64,000 nucleotides of DNA from Tieghemiomyces parasiticus (Eukaryota > Kickxellomycota > Dimargaritomycetes > Dimargaritales > Dimargaritaceae). Positions 49,301 through 60,478 of this stretch are shown here, piece after piece (within the stretch, counting starts at the first letter, position 1; each line of letters starts with the position of its first letter). The stretch covers positions 1-64,000 of the forward strand of contig JANBPT010000040.1 of the NCBI GenBank assembly GCA_027575765.1, given 5' to 3'. The position numbers and the translations under genes are program-made. The notes under the pieces are model-generated. The model made no database searches and was not told where the DNA came from. It worked only from the letters and a program-made list of their open reading frames with translations.

Positions 49301-50442
49301 CTTGCTAATAATGGAGGGGGGAATGTACACGAACGGGAGGGACAGAAAGCGGGTGCTGAAAGAGGACAGATAATATGCAGATCGCGGTGGGATCGAACAG
49401 ATGAGCGACGACCAAATGGATGAGTACACAACGGGCACGGGAAAAGGGAGGGGGGAGGGGCGATGAGTGAAAGGGCGATCCTGATTCCGGAACTGGGTGG
49501 GTGGATGGGAGTTGGCTCGGCGGGCGATGATGTTCGGCTGGGCCCCCTAATCGTCGCGGGCCCACAAGCTGGCCGGCGGGGTCGGTCGCTTGCCAATGCA
49601 CCCCGCCCCTTTCTGAGCTGCCAGCCCGCTCGAAGGCAGCCCCTCCCGCCTTCAAATCTCACTTTCGTTCCTCCCCGACTCCTTTACAACAGGCCAGCCG
49701 CAGCCTGCGTCCCTCGGAATGACTCAATAGTATATTTGGTCACGTGATACAATGGAATCGGCAGCAAAGCAGCGGACTATTGTGACGAATATAAAAAGCC
49801 TACAGGTGTATTAGTCGGTTAGCCTGGCCCAGTCAAGCCGATAAAAAAAAACGTGGGCCGCTTCTCCCTAGCCGACTCGGTTGGACGGTGGCTAGGCTTC
49901 AGGATCCCGCGACCTTGGTCCCAACGGAGGACGCCGGCTATTGAAGGCCAAGGCGACGGTAAACCGCCTACGGACAAGTCAGTGTGCTGTACGCCAGGGC
50001 CAAGTGAGCTGCGTACCGTTGGCAGATGGTGGGTGTGGACGGCCATTAATCCCTGCTTGGTCTGCGATGCACTTTTTTTTCACTTCGATACTTTCCATGG
50101 GCACCCGCTCTAATGACCTTGGCGGGGGTTTCGGTGGCCAGATCATATTCTCCCCCTCCCACAGCCTTGGTGACGAGAGGCCCGAGTGAACACATTATTT
50201 TTTTTTCACCACAGCAGCCTACCGCGCTGGCCCGTACCTACCTGTTCACCACTACACCTTCCCGCTGTTGGGCCCAAATCCACCCTGCTCGCTGTCCCGA
50301 TCGCACCTCTTTGCCGTTCCGCTCTGACTCTCGCCGCTGATTCCTCTCACTTCCCCTGTACGTTCTCTACCCCTCCCTTCTTTGCGTGCGTGTACCCGAC
50401 TTGGCCTTTGACCCCTTTGGATCGACCCCTTGAATTTCCACC
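49301..50442. promoter_or_regulatory. Divergent promoter region of eIF2-gamma and CBF5
   Basis: 1.14 kb separates the two ATGs. Both sides are pyrimidine-rich in the direction of transcription (49310-49470 read on minus, 50190-50440 read on plus), and T-runs occur near 50070 and 50200. A TATAAAAA on plus at about 49792 is too far from either start to assign. No third gene seen. Confidence 0.45.
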
Positions 50443-51852
50443 ATGAGCGTCAGCGAACAGCAGAAGCAGAGTGACTTTGTCATTAAGCCCTCGGCCCAGA
50501 CGCCGGCCCTGGACACCTCTGAATGGCCGCTGCTGCTCAAGGACTTTGACAAGCTTAATATCCGCACCGCCCACTACACCCCACTCCCGCACGGTGCCTC
50601 CCCGCTCCGCCGCGATCTGGCGACCTACCTCAAATACGGCGTGATTAACCTAGACAAGCCTTCCAACCCGTCCTCGCACGAGGTGGTGGCCTGGATCAAG
50701 CGTATCCTGAAGGTCGAGAAGACGGGCCATAGCGGCACCCTAGACCCCAAGGTGACCGGCTGTCTGATTGTTTGTATCGACCGTGCCACCCGCCTGGTTA
50801 AATCCCAGCAGGGTGCCGGCAAGGAATACGTGGCCGTCCTCCGGCTACATGACGGTCTTGAGTCCGAGAAGGTTCTGGCCCGCGCGGTTGAGACCCTGTC
50901 GGGTGCCGTGTTCCAGCGCCCGCCGCTCATCTCCGCCGTGAAGCGTCAGCTGCGTATCCGTACCATTTACGAGTCTAAGCTGCTCGAGTTTAACAACGAC
51001 CGCCACCTGGCCGTGTTCTGGGTCAAGTGCGAGGCCGGTACCTACATCCGGACTCTGTGTGTGCACCTCGGTCTGCTTCTGGGGGTCGGTGGCCACATGC
51101 AGGAACTGCGCCGCGTGCGGTCGGGCGCCACCTCCGAAAACGACTCGATGGTGACCATGCATGACGTCCTGGATGCCCAGTGGGCCTACGAGAATGCCCG
51201 CGACGAGTCGTACCTCCGCTACGTGGTGCGCCCCTTGGAATCCCTGCTGGTGAGCTACAAGCGGATCGTGGTCAAGGACAGCGCCGTCAACTCCATCTGC
51301 TACGGTGCCAAGATGATGATCCCTGGGCTCCTGCGGTTCGCCTCGGGCATCGAGGTCCACGACGAGGTGGTGCTCATGACCACCAAGGGCGAGGCCATTG
51401 CCCTTGCCATCGCCCAGATGACCACCGCCGTTATGGCCACCTGCGACCACGGTGTTGTGGCCAAGATTAAGCGTGTCATCATGGAGCGCGATACGTACCC
51501 GCGCCGTTGGGGCCTGGGCCCCCACGCCTCCGAGAAGAAGAAGATGGTCAAGGCAGGCAAGCTCGACAAGTATGGCAACGCCAACGAGAACACCCCTGAG
51601 ACCTGGAAGAAGTCCTACGTCGACTACAACGCCCCCGCGGCTACCACTGAAACCAGCGAGGCTTCCGCCGTCCCGGCTCCGGTAAAGCGCAAGGCCGAGG
51701 CCTCCGACAGCTCCGACAACGAGGAGACCACCCCCTCCGCCCCGGTCACGCCAGCCGCTTCCGACAAGAAGGAGAAGAAGGAGAAGAAAGAAAAGAAGGA
51801 CAAGAAGGATAAGAAAGAGAAGAAGGACAAGAAGAAGAAGAAGTCCGAGTAG
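50443..51852 (+). CDS. CBF5: Cbf5/dyskerin, H/ACA snoRNP pseudouridine synthase
   Basis: Uninterrupted 469-codon gene with ATG in CCACCATGAG context. Catalytic subunit of the H/ACA box ribonucleoprotein, which isomerises uridine to pseudouridine in rRNA and snRNA and is needed for 18S rRNA maturation in the nucleolus. Order of domains: dyskerin-like N-terminus (about 20-70, with DFDKLN), TruB catalytic domain with [19 protein letters not shown] and [13 protein letters not shown] (catalytic Asp101), the RxPL-type segment [20 protein letters not shown], then a PUA domain (about 265-345, [29 protein letters not shown]). The tail is an acidic/Ser-Pro linker ending in Lys-Lys-Glu and Lys-Lys-Asp repeats, as in yeast Cbf5. 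Length agrees with the family (483 in yeast). Confidence 0.98.
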   Translation: MSVSEQQKQSDFVIKPSAQTPALDTSEWPLLLKDFDKLNIRTAHYTPLPHGASPLRRDLATYLKYGVINLDKPSNPSSHEVVAWIKRILKVEKTGHSGTLDPKVTGCLIVCIDRATRLVKSQQGAGKEYVAVLRLHDGLESEKVLARAVETLSGAVFQRPPLISAVKRQLRIRTIYESKLLEFNNDRHLAVFWVKCEAGTYIRTLCVHLGLLLGVGGHMQELRRVRSGATSENDSMVTMHDVLDAQWAYENARDESYLRYVVRPLESLLVSYKRIVVKDSAVNSICYGAKMMIPGLLRFASGIEVHDEVVLMTTKGEAIALAIAQMTTAVMATCDHGVVAKIKRVIMERDTYPRRWGLGPHASEKKKMVKAGKLDKYGNANENTPETWKKSYVDYNAPAATTETSEASAVPAPVKRKAEASDSSDNEETTPSAPVTPAASDKKEKKEKKEKKDKKDKKEKKDKKKKKSE

Positions 51853-54197
51853 AAAATGTGGCGATATTTTTTTTGAACTCGTGTATTGCGTGGGCGCTCT
51901 CCCCTCCTCCCCTCCTGTGCTATTTTCGTATATCCCTTCGTATTCCATCCAGCCCACGGCATTACCCATTTATCAGCATATGTTTTTGTTTGGATTTTAT
52001 AAATGTTTTTACAACCCTAATCCTCACATGCCTTCAATCCAGGACCGCAATTACTTCCCGTAGTACACCGCTAACGTACCACTGTTTCGGAAAGGAGGCC
52101 ACATTTGATGTTCTCGAGCCGGCCAAGTACAGTTCCATAAGCAAACGATAACTAATTCGTGGTGGAACAAGAGGGGAGACCCTGTCAGAGGCCATACGGT
52201 AAAGGGTATCCGGGGTGCTGGCCCCCAGGCAATGTCCTATTCACCATCCGATTAGTGAATAGGGACTGAGCTCCCATTGCTGACAACTACCTAGGCCACC
52301 CGGCTGCAGGCAGCTGGGTGCGGCTGATACAATTTCACGATTGCATATTTAGCTAGGAGAGTCACCATTGCAAGGCCAATTGCTAGGGACGGACAGGGTG
52401 GACGGATTACATCAGAATCAAACGTATAGCTAGATTATCAATCCGATAACGGCCAGGAAAGACTCGGCCGCCAACGTTCTCAGGCCGAAAATAGAAAGAA
52501 TGTCAGCTCAGCTTTGACTACGGACCAGATTACCGTTAACAACAATGTATGCCGGTCACCAGGTTAAGAGTCAGTTGCAATTCTCTCCGTCCTAGCAGCC
52601 GTGACCACAGTCTTCAGTACCATAATATCCCGGCATTCAAAATACCGGGATGCGTGTACGCACGGTCACAGCAGCTGTCGTATTTCCAAGCACAGCCTGT
52701 CTGACATCCAGAAGAGTACCATTAGCCAACACGACAACTGTTGGTATCATCACTATAGTCACCGCGGTTACCACTGCAGCTCTGGCTGCTGCCGTTACCG
52801 CGGTTGTTGTTCAGAGGATTGATGTCGACGTTGGCCACCGAGCCCGCAGAGGTGGCCAGAGCTTCCGTGAAGAGAGCATTAACAGGGAGTAGGGGGGAAG
52901 TAGACAAGGATAGTCTTCGTAGGGATGAATCTGAGAGTGATTTGATTGGCGTAGGTAATTTGATAAAACGTCCGTGCCGCCCAAAGGGAGGTCGAGGGTG
53001 ATGACGGAAACAGTGGCGGGGAAGGGGATTATCAAACCATGAGACAAACAGCCGATACGGCTGAAGTCATAAATACGGACGCCCCGCCATTTAGAGCCAT
53101 TTATAGTTGGTAAAGAATAGACGGGCTCGATTAAGGCTACGGTTGATGGGCCAAGGCTACTCGTTTCCATCCGCTGCGCAACAGGTTGCGTTAATTTGGC
53201 ACACCATGGCACCTGGTTGCCCTAGAAAGGTTGGGCACATTTGTGGGTCAGCCATGTCGGTGGGTAGAAAAGCGAAGCCGCTGAGCCGAGACATTAGGCT
53301 CAAAGACATAAAGACGATAAGGTAATTGTGAAGGGTGTGCCTTCTGATGGTCTTTTGAGATAGCTAAGTTACCATCCAAGTTTGAACTTGATTGTGACGG
53401 GGCACATGACCCGAGCGGGGAGGGAAGTCGAAGGATGGGACTGGGAGCGGACAGGATTGATCGAAATGACATTTGGTCCGAAAAAGCAGACGCCTATTCA
53501 ATATACTTACAAAAGAAATGCCTTAGTGGACCCACGCACATTCAAAAAGCTTGGAACTTGGCCATAATATACCATTGTATATATATATGAGTGAGTTTAT
53601 CCCGTTGTTTTCCTTCGGTCGCAAGGTGTAGACCAGTTATATACGAACACCGATGCATTGGTGGCGGTCTCCACCTTCAAGAGTCTCGCGCCGTCGATCG
53701 TCTCGATTACCATCGATGTACCGGTTTAAAATAGGGAGGTAAAGCCCACTGTTATCTCAAGTGCATCGGCGAGCCACTCTGCCGTTGTCATTTGAGAACG
53801 ATGTCTCTGCGCTACTCATCACCTCTTCTGCGTCTGTAGGGAGAGTAATAGTAGTACACCCTCCACTGCCGGGATGAACCTAAAGCCTCACCCCCTCGGT
53901 ATCCGCCGCAGTGCCTTTCAATCTTACGAAAGGCCGTGTGTGATTGAAGGGCGTAATGTTTAGCAACAACTTAAAACAAAGCAAGACCCAAAATTATTCA
54001 ATCTGATGGAAACGACATTACCATTGACAACGATTAACACTCCTTATCATCGCCGATTAACTGTCGATGAGGAGGAGAGACGACGCGGACGAGAGGAGTT
54101 TATTGGTAGTAGGTATACGGAAATGCAGGAGTGGGCAAGTCACCGCATGGCATAACCCAGTGAACCTCAAGCCAGTTCCCTGGGTTAGGTTTTGGAT
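51853..54197. other. Convergent spacer between CBF5 and eS7
   Basis: 2.3 kb with no gene recognised. Two small inverted repeats lie close together: 52236-52244 with 52255-52263 (9 bp arms) and 52297-52306 with 52311-52320 (10 bp arms, one G-T). A short (TA)n is at about 53578-53588. Open frames are short and unsupported. Confidence 0.55.
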
Positions 54198-54779
54198 TTA
54201 GCAGAGACCGCTGGGGCGGAACTCGAAGGTGACATCCTTACCGGCAAGCTGCTTGTAGACAGCAGAAAAGGTGTCCAGCTTGTACTCCATGGAGGTGGAA
54301 TCCTTCTGGTCAAGGAACACCTTCATGAGCTTAGTACCGTCAACCTTGACGCGGAGACGCTTACCAACGATATCGGTGGGGTAAACCAGGTCGGTGAGCA
54401 TCTTCTTCTGGACGTGGGCGACAGTACGGCTGTAGGGGCGGGGCTGCTTCGGGCGGTTCTTACGGGTGGGCTCCGGGAGAACGGTGCGCTTGGCAATGAA
54501 GACCACCTGGCGGTCAGAGAACTTCTTCTCCAGCTCGCGCACCAGACGCTGCTGCACCTTCTGGGTTTGCTTGTGCGCCGGCACAGGCACAAACACGACC
54601 AGAGCCTTCTTGTTACCCTCCACGGGGAACTCGCGAGCGCTCGTGATCTGAATGGGGCGCAGATCCTTCTTGAGGTCGGGCGAGTTCTGCTCCAGATCGT
54701 ACAGAGCCTGGGCGACTTGCAGGGTCAGCTCGGTGGGCTTGGACTCCTCGCCCTTGAAAATCTTGGAGGTGGCAGACAT
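54198..54779 (-). CDS. RPS7: 40S ribosomal protein eS7
   Basis: Complete single exon, 193 aa including [20 protein letters not shown] at the start. Component of the small ribosomal subunit, near the head/platform region and involved in 18S rRNA processing. Family landmarks: [96 protein letters not shown] and [21 protein letters not shown]. Length equals that of eukaryotic eS7 (about 190-194). Intronless here, whereas many fungal ribosomal protein genes have an intron near the start. Codon use is strongly G/C-ending, as expected for high expression. Confidence 0.98.
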   Translation of the reverse strand: MSATSKIFKGEESKPTELTLQVAQALYDLEQNSPDLKKDLRPIQITSAREFPVEGNKKALVVFVPVPAHKQTQKVQQRLVRELEKKFSDRQVVFIAKRTVLPEPTRKNRPKQPRPYSRTVAHVQKKMLTDLVYPTDIVGKRLRVKVDGTKLMKVFLDQKDSTSMEYKLDTFSAVYKQLAGKDVTFEFRPSGLC

Positions 54780-56222
54780 GGTGGAAATACAGCGGACGAC
54801 AATGTCGAATTGAGCAGGGGTGAGAGGGCCCGGTCTGTTGATGCGGAATTGATGTGCGTGACGATGATTAAGCGAATCCGAGCCGATGGGGCCGGAATCG
54901 GGGCATAGATGAACGGGGTAAGGGGGAAGTTGGGGAATCGAAAGTTTACGAGCAAAGTCGTATTAGCATCCGGTGTTCACCCAGTGAGGCGCTTAGAGGC
55001 CAAAGTCTCAATGAGAGACATAATTTATAGAACTGTTTCGTCCGCAAGGCTCGCAACAAGTGGCAGAATCATCGCTTATCCTGATTGCTCTTCCATACCC
55101 ACAGGTATACACCAAAACGCTTTCATAGTACCATCCGTATATCTATCCATCCGTCCATCCTGAGCATCTCGTTAGCTCCGCATGGTTAGACACCTTCTAC
55201 GATCTTAACTGCTAGGCCCATGCCCTCCAATCGGAACGCATTCGGTTGGACGGATGGATAATTCCTCGGGCGGCCGCTCAAGCAGTCAGGGTGACAACAT
55301 AGAAGGTATGGGGAGGTCAGAGTACTAGATACCACACACTTGCGCAGGGCTGCTACAGAACAAGTTAACCAAGCATTCAAGTACATACCACGCGCGTAAA
55401 AAGGGTGGATAGAGGTGAGAAAAGAGGGAGAACAGCCACGACAGCTTGAACCCAAAGTTTTGTGTATCGAAAATGATGCTAGTGGATAGCATTGAGGAGC
55501 ATACACATAAATCACGTGATACTGAATTGTTTAGCAGATGGTAATGGGGGCAGTAGACCAGGCCAGATTGCAATGGACCGAGATATTTTTTTCAGCCCCT
55601 TATGCTGTTGGAAGAGTGCTGCCATTCCCACTTCGGTAGGGCAGAAAACCATACACTGTCCCAAGAGACTGGGCAATGCGCTGTAATGGTTATCCTAGCC
55701 CTAAATGATCCATTAAATAAAGCTTCTAGTCTTTCATGTTTAACCATCACCCACCCCTCTAGTTCTAACTATCACTGGCTTTGAGGATCCGGTGACCACT
55801 GGGCAGCAAACTGTGAATAGGTACCAGAGCCGGCTGGCATGAAAGGGATCCGGTGAATATTCCTGAACTAGCTTCATCTCCTCTGTCAGCCTGACCCGCC
55901 ATAGCTGTGCGCAGCGTACCACTGGCATTCAGCAGCCGCGGTGTCCTGGCATTCGACAATGTAGTTGTGCAGTCCAATTACTCTATCTCACCAGTGTACG
56001 CGTGTGCGGGAACAGGCATTGTAAATCCCGGGGATTGGTGAATTTATTTACTAATGGCCAATTTATTGCGAGAAGCTCACTGGTAGGTCCTAGAAACCTA
56101 TTCTTGCTAAGCAGCGAGCACAGGAAAAAACTAAACCACCCTAGGCCAGACTGGTACAAGTCCACGGGGTCTGCAGGCTTCTCATCATCTTTCTCTGCCA
56201 CTGTTGCGGATTGCTCTACTGC
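54780..56222. other. Spacer between eS7 promoter and secreted-protein gene
   Basis: 1.4 kb holding the eS7 upstream region and the 3' UTR of the secreted orphan. No supported gene. Confidence 0.5.
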
Positions 56223-58239
56223 CTAGCAATGCGGAGTAAACATACGATACGCCGCAACGCGGTTAATCTTCAGGGGCAGGCCCCAGTCCTTTACAACATC
56301 CAGACCCTTTTCATCCTCCCAAGCAGGCTCGAGGTGCATCTCGCGGAGAAATTCCCGTGCCGGTTCCGGCATGACGAGCTGGCGCCGACTGGGATCGGCG
56401 TTCTTCTGGCGGCCATACACGATTAGAGGTTGAGCAACACAGTAGACCTTGTCCATCTTATTTTGGCGGACCAAGGCCTGAATGACACCGAAGAGGAAGG
56501 CATCGAGTTTGATTATGAATTGTCGATGGTGGTTAGAGGCTTCACGCAATGAAGTCGTGGCGATGGTTGAAGCGGCCATAGCCGTGCGTGCTGATGTGGG
56601 GGATCGGCGCTGATCACTCGCTAATGTCATCTTTTTGGGTGTGGCTTTGGCCTCTTCGAGGATGCCCTGTAGGGTTAGGTCTACCAGATTGTCAGCGTAT
56701 TCACGCCAGATGCCTGTACGTCATTAGTTATGTGGATGGTGATAAAAATAATTATTTTGCGTCAAATGACAAGAAAACGTTAGGTATGTGGCAACTGTTA
56801 GTATTTACGGGCAGGGCGTCATTTACATACAAGCTGAATGCGAATTGCTGACTACGTGCGAGGGAAACAATGCGCTGCTGGACAGGTTAGAGCCGGTGTG
56901 TATGAACATACTTACCTTCGTTAATACCCTCGGCGAGGTCACGAACCTGCTGGATATACTTGGTGCGCTCGTCGGGAACATTTTCGGGCAGATTGGAGGG
57001 CGGCCGGCTATTCAAATATTTACAGGCCACATCGCCCAAGGTACACACGGCCTTACTTATCATCTTTCCCAGTACGGCATTAACCAATTCGGCGATTTTA
57101 CCAACCACTCGGGTTCCGTACCGGATATACCTCTCCAAACTGGTCATGTCAGAATCGCCCTTAGCGAGAAGGGCCGCGAGGGGGTTAACGTAGAATGTGT
57201 CGAACATGGCAATCGTACGTTGTTCGGCGTAGGCTACGTTATCGGTGCTGGTTGTGTGGTAGTTATTCCGGATTATACCGAGATTATCCTTGATTTGACG
57301 AAAAGTGGCTTCCAGCCCATGACAGTTGGCATAGAAAGCAAGCTCGCTCGTCTGGGCGGTCAGAGGGACGTCCGTGCTTAAAGTGGTGCGGAGGTCGTAA
57401 ACGGAAAGCCCGAGACGCTCCATGAAGTCATTGAGTGTTAGTCTGTTACTATTGAAGTTGAGAATGGCTTCGTTGTCACAATGGTAGCCCGGCTTATTAC
57501 GGACGTGGAAGTACACGCACGGCTTCGAAAATCCGTCTTGGCCGCTAGGGTTAGGGTTGGCAGGGGCAGATGAATAATGAATAGGACCCACGGTCAATCC
57601 CTGATCCGTTGTCTGTAGGTTTAAGTCTCTATCTAGGGCCGAACAGAACCGGGTGGGAGACTGGTACAAATGAGGGGAGTTGACCTCGGCTAGAAGGTAG
57701 GATGCTGTGTTGGTACAGTCGCCCAGGGTCAGTTCATCAACGTAGCCATAGGTACCGGTAGAGCCGGGTGTAGGCTGGGCGTGTCGGTCACCGCCACCAC
57801 GGTTAGAATTTAGTATTAGGCACTGGTCGTTCCAGCGGAGCTGGAAAACGTCTTTAGGGGAGAGCGGTATGGACCCGGTAGGACCTGAAGCATAGACGCC
57901 ATTGGTTCCAATATTGGCCGCAGGATAAGGCCCCTGATCGACAATCGGCTGAGTCTGGTAGCTACCATCGGCGCCCCAGGCCGCGGTAACCATTCCCACT
58001 TGAAAGTATTCCGTGTTCGAACCTTGCGCCTGGATGAGCGATGTTGTCACTTTGGCTTGGCCGTTCTGGTCCTTGTAAGGGTGGACCCGGTAGTATCCGG
58101 ATTGAAGCTCTACGAACGCGCCAGGTACCAACGGACTTTGGTTTCTAGTGTCTCTATTGCGATCGGCATAAACTTGGGGCTGGAGGAGGGCCAGAGCACA
58201 GAGGCCAAAGATGCCGGTGCGAAACGCACTGCGACTCAT
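56223..58239 (-). CDS. Predicted secreted protein, unknown function
   Basis: Two exons, 58239-56916 and 56713-56223, joined at a GTAAGT donor and ACAG acceptor in matching phase, give 604 aa. The ATG at 58239 begins MSRSAFRTGIFGLCALALLQ, a clear signal peptide with likely cleavage after QVYA; the frame upstream lacks an ATG. The mature N-terminal half is rich in Gly, Tyr, Gln, Asn and paired Cys (GDCTNTAS, FCSALD, KPCVYFH, GYHCDNEA, NCHGLEA), which suggests a disulfide-bonded extracellular fold. The C-terminal half has amphipathic helices and ends with a polar, less Cys-rich domain (IWREYADNLVDLTLQ onward). No transmembrane segment beyond the signal and no GPI-like tail. I do not recognise the family. 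No neighbour hints at function. Confidence 0.75.
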
Positions 58240-58301
58240 GATGAATGGGGTCACGACAGGGAGTTGAAACGAAATAGGAACTGTCAACAGGAACCGGGCG
58301 A

Positions 58302-58309
58302 TATAAAAC
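58302..58309 (-). promoter_or_regulatory. TATA-like element of the secreted-protein gene
   Basis: TTTTATAT on the minus strand, about 63 bp before the ATG at 58239. The position agrees with the chosen start and would leave a short 5' leader. Confidence 0.3.
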
Positions 58310-60478
58310 AGTGTGGACAGGTGGGCTGTTAATAATGTGCCATAGAGTGAAAACCAACGAGTAAGCGAGGTAAACGGACTACCTCAGTTGGGTAGATAGC
58401 GCAAAAGGGTAAGCAAAACGGTCGATGATGCAAGGTGGTGAGGTGAGCGGGCGGAGCAATGCTTTATAACGTCCCAACCACGACCCCCCGGGGCTGTAGG
58501 GGGCAGGTAAGGGCGGGCTAGCTGGGATGGGTCACCACTGAAGTCGCTATCGGTGCAGAGGACCCGAATGGCCAGCGGCCGAGCGGAGACGCTTACCGTC
58601 GCAAATAAAGACCAAGGTGTAGAGCCAGCTGCCCGCCCGTCCATTCGCCTTTGTGCGCGATTGGCCGGTAGCCTGTAGACGGGAAGGGCGCCAGTTGAAC
58701 GGGCGAGGAGGGAAAGGGGGGAGACCAGCGGGAGGGGAGTGGTGGGCATTCACCGCACCCTAGCCCGTCATCCTGGAATTCGGGGTCGGCACCGGTGGCG
58801 TGTAGGGTGGCTGGATCAGCGCAATTATCGGGTCCCTTCGCCTCCCCTTCTTTCGCTTCCTGGTAAATTCGTCTTTTCACTTGGCGTCTAAACGCGCCCC
58901 CGTCTTCCTTCACTCGCTCATAGCCCACGTCTTCCCTCTGTCCGCCTTCATTTGACGTGGCCATCCTTTACCTGGTCTCGCCGCTGAGAGTCTGACGCAC
59001 TGCTGATTGGCCAAGAAACTGGTACACAAAGGGTGGCCAGTGGCTACAACGCCACTCCATCTGTTTGGCAAGAGACGGGACGGTAACGGGTTCTCCATCG
59101 TAGTAAGTCCGTCCCAGGATCCACCCTACCACCGGGTGAGTTGTAAAGTGTGCGGTTGCCAGGTTAATTGACCAGCCAAGTGGGGGTAGAGGGAGGGGTA
59201 TCTAAGATTCCGTTATGCATGGCACCTGCAAGGGCCAGGAACGATGCCTAATTTCACAACCTTTGCTAGCTGGAGTTGTGCAACTCCGCGAAATGCAGCT
59301 TGCGTCACCTGCCTCGTCATAAAAACTTATTGTAAAAGCCCTAATCACCATCTAGTGTACAGTGCCGAGAGGATTATGCTGTTCGGAATTTCAACGTTCA
59401 TATTCTCAGGGTCGCAAAATAACTTGATAGTAATATAACCTTCAGCGCCTATCAAGACGCATCTAATGCTACCACTGCTGTGCATTACAATTGGTGAGCA
59501 CACTGTAGGGTTGTTGATGGCTGCTTCGAATATAAAAACTCGGGATTGATAGACTATCGGTGAGCAGCGTTTAACTGGGCGAAAAGAAGGTCTACTACAC
59601 TACCGATGGAGGAGTCTTAGCTTACTGGTAAAAAGTTGGCCCGTTGCAAATATGCCGATATAGTGTGCCGGATTAAGCTTTACTGGTGACCGGCTCGCCC
59701 AGGGAGGACCAACGAGGCCGAACGGTTGCAAGTAAGCGAACTGGATAACGGGTGGTAAATAGGAGGGTAAGGGCGGCCGAGAAGATAAGATCAAGTGAAA
59801 TAATAAAAAGGGTAGATACTGAAGCGAGAGTCGGGTGGAGAACCTGTCCGGCTTTTTTCTTTACCCTCAGAGGAACGCTGTTGTCTACTTTGGCCCGGTA
59901 GGCCTGGTAACTGGTGAAGCGTAGGTATTAGGGACAGGGGGGTGTTAATGGTGAGGTCAGTCCGTCGCAGGGCCGTCTGCCCTAGCTCTCCACCACTATA
60001 AAACTGCATCGCAAGTAGGCCTGTAGAGGGCCGAAGTGGCATGATCCCATGAACCACTGGGCCTTTCAAGTCCTCACCACTAATCAGCGTGGCAAAAGAG
60101 TACATCTTGCCGACAGACTCATGTAGTTCTGGGCCCATATCAGCGACTAACTACCAAACGCAATCGTCACTAGTGATACGGCCAGGTCCACATCACTAAC
60201 TAGGTCCTTGGCACAAGCTGACTGATACAAAATTCCGTAGGTGGGTAAGCTATACCTGGGGAGAACATCATCACCTGGCGGCCACAGCACCCCGGACTCC
60301 ATTATAACAACTTCTAGACCCTCTTTGATATATAAACAGAGCGAGATCGTAAAAAATTTTTGGGCAATGGTCATTATTTTGCGCGTATAACTAATGTATT
60401 ATAGCCACCGTACGATATGTAAGGCATGCGTTGAAATCCAGCCTTTATATTCTCACTACGCTGATATTTACAAGGTTA
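58310..60478. other. Intergenic, no firm gene
   Basis: The first 650 bp are GC-rich with several overlapping frames (58384-58749, 58593-58964 on minus) lacking known motifs. Two neighbouring minus-strand open frames (60374-60147 and 60138-59791) are separated by only 8 bases. Read through, they could be one broken gene, but no family is recognised. Confidence 0.45.

Noticed and set aside
50845..51969. 374-codon open frame on minus, opposite CBF5
   Set aside because: Antisense shadow of CBF5; the Leu/Phe-rich start is the complement of the Lys/Glu tail codons.
54192..54908. 238-codon open frame on plus, opposite eS7
   Set aside because: It lies antisense to a perfectly conserved ribosomal protein gene; its openness follows from that gene's G/C-ending codons.
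58593..58964. 123-codon minus-strand frame upstream of the secreted orphan
   Set aside because: Overlaps other open frames and has no domain or clear promoter.
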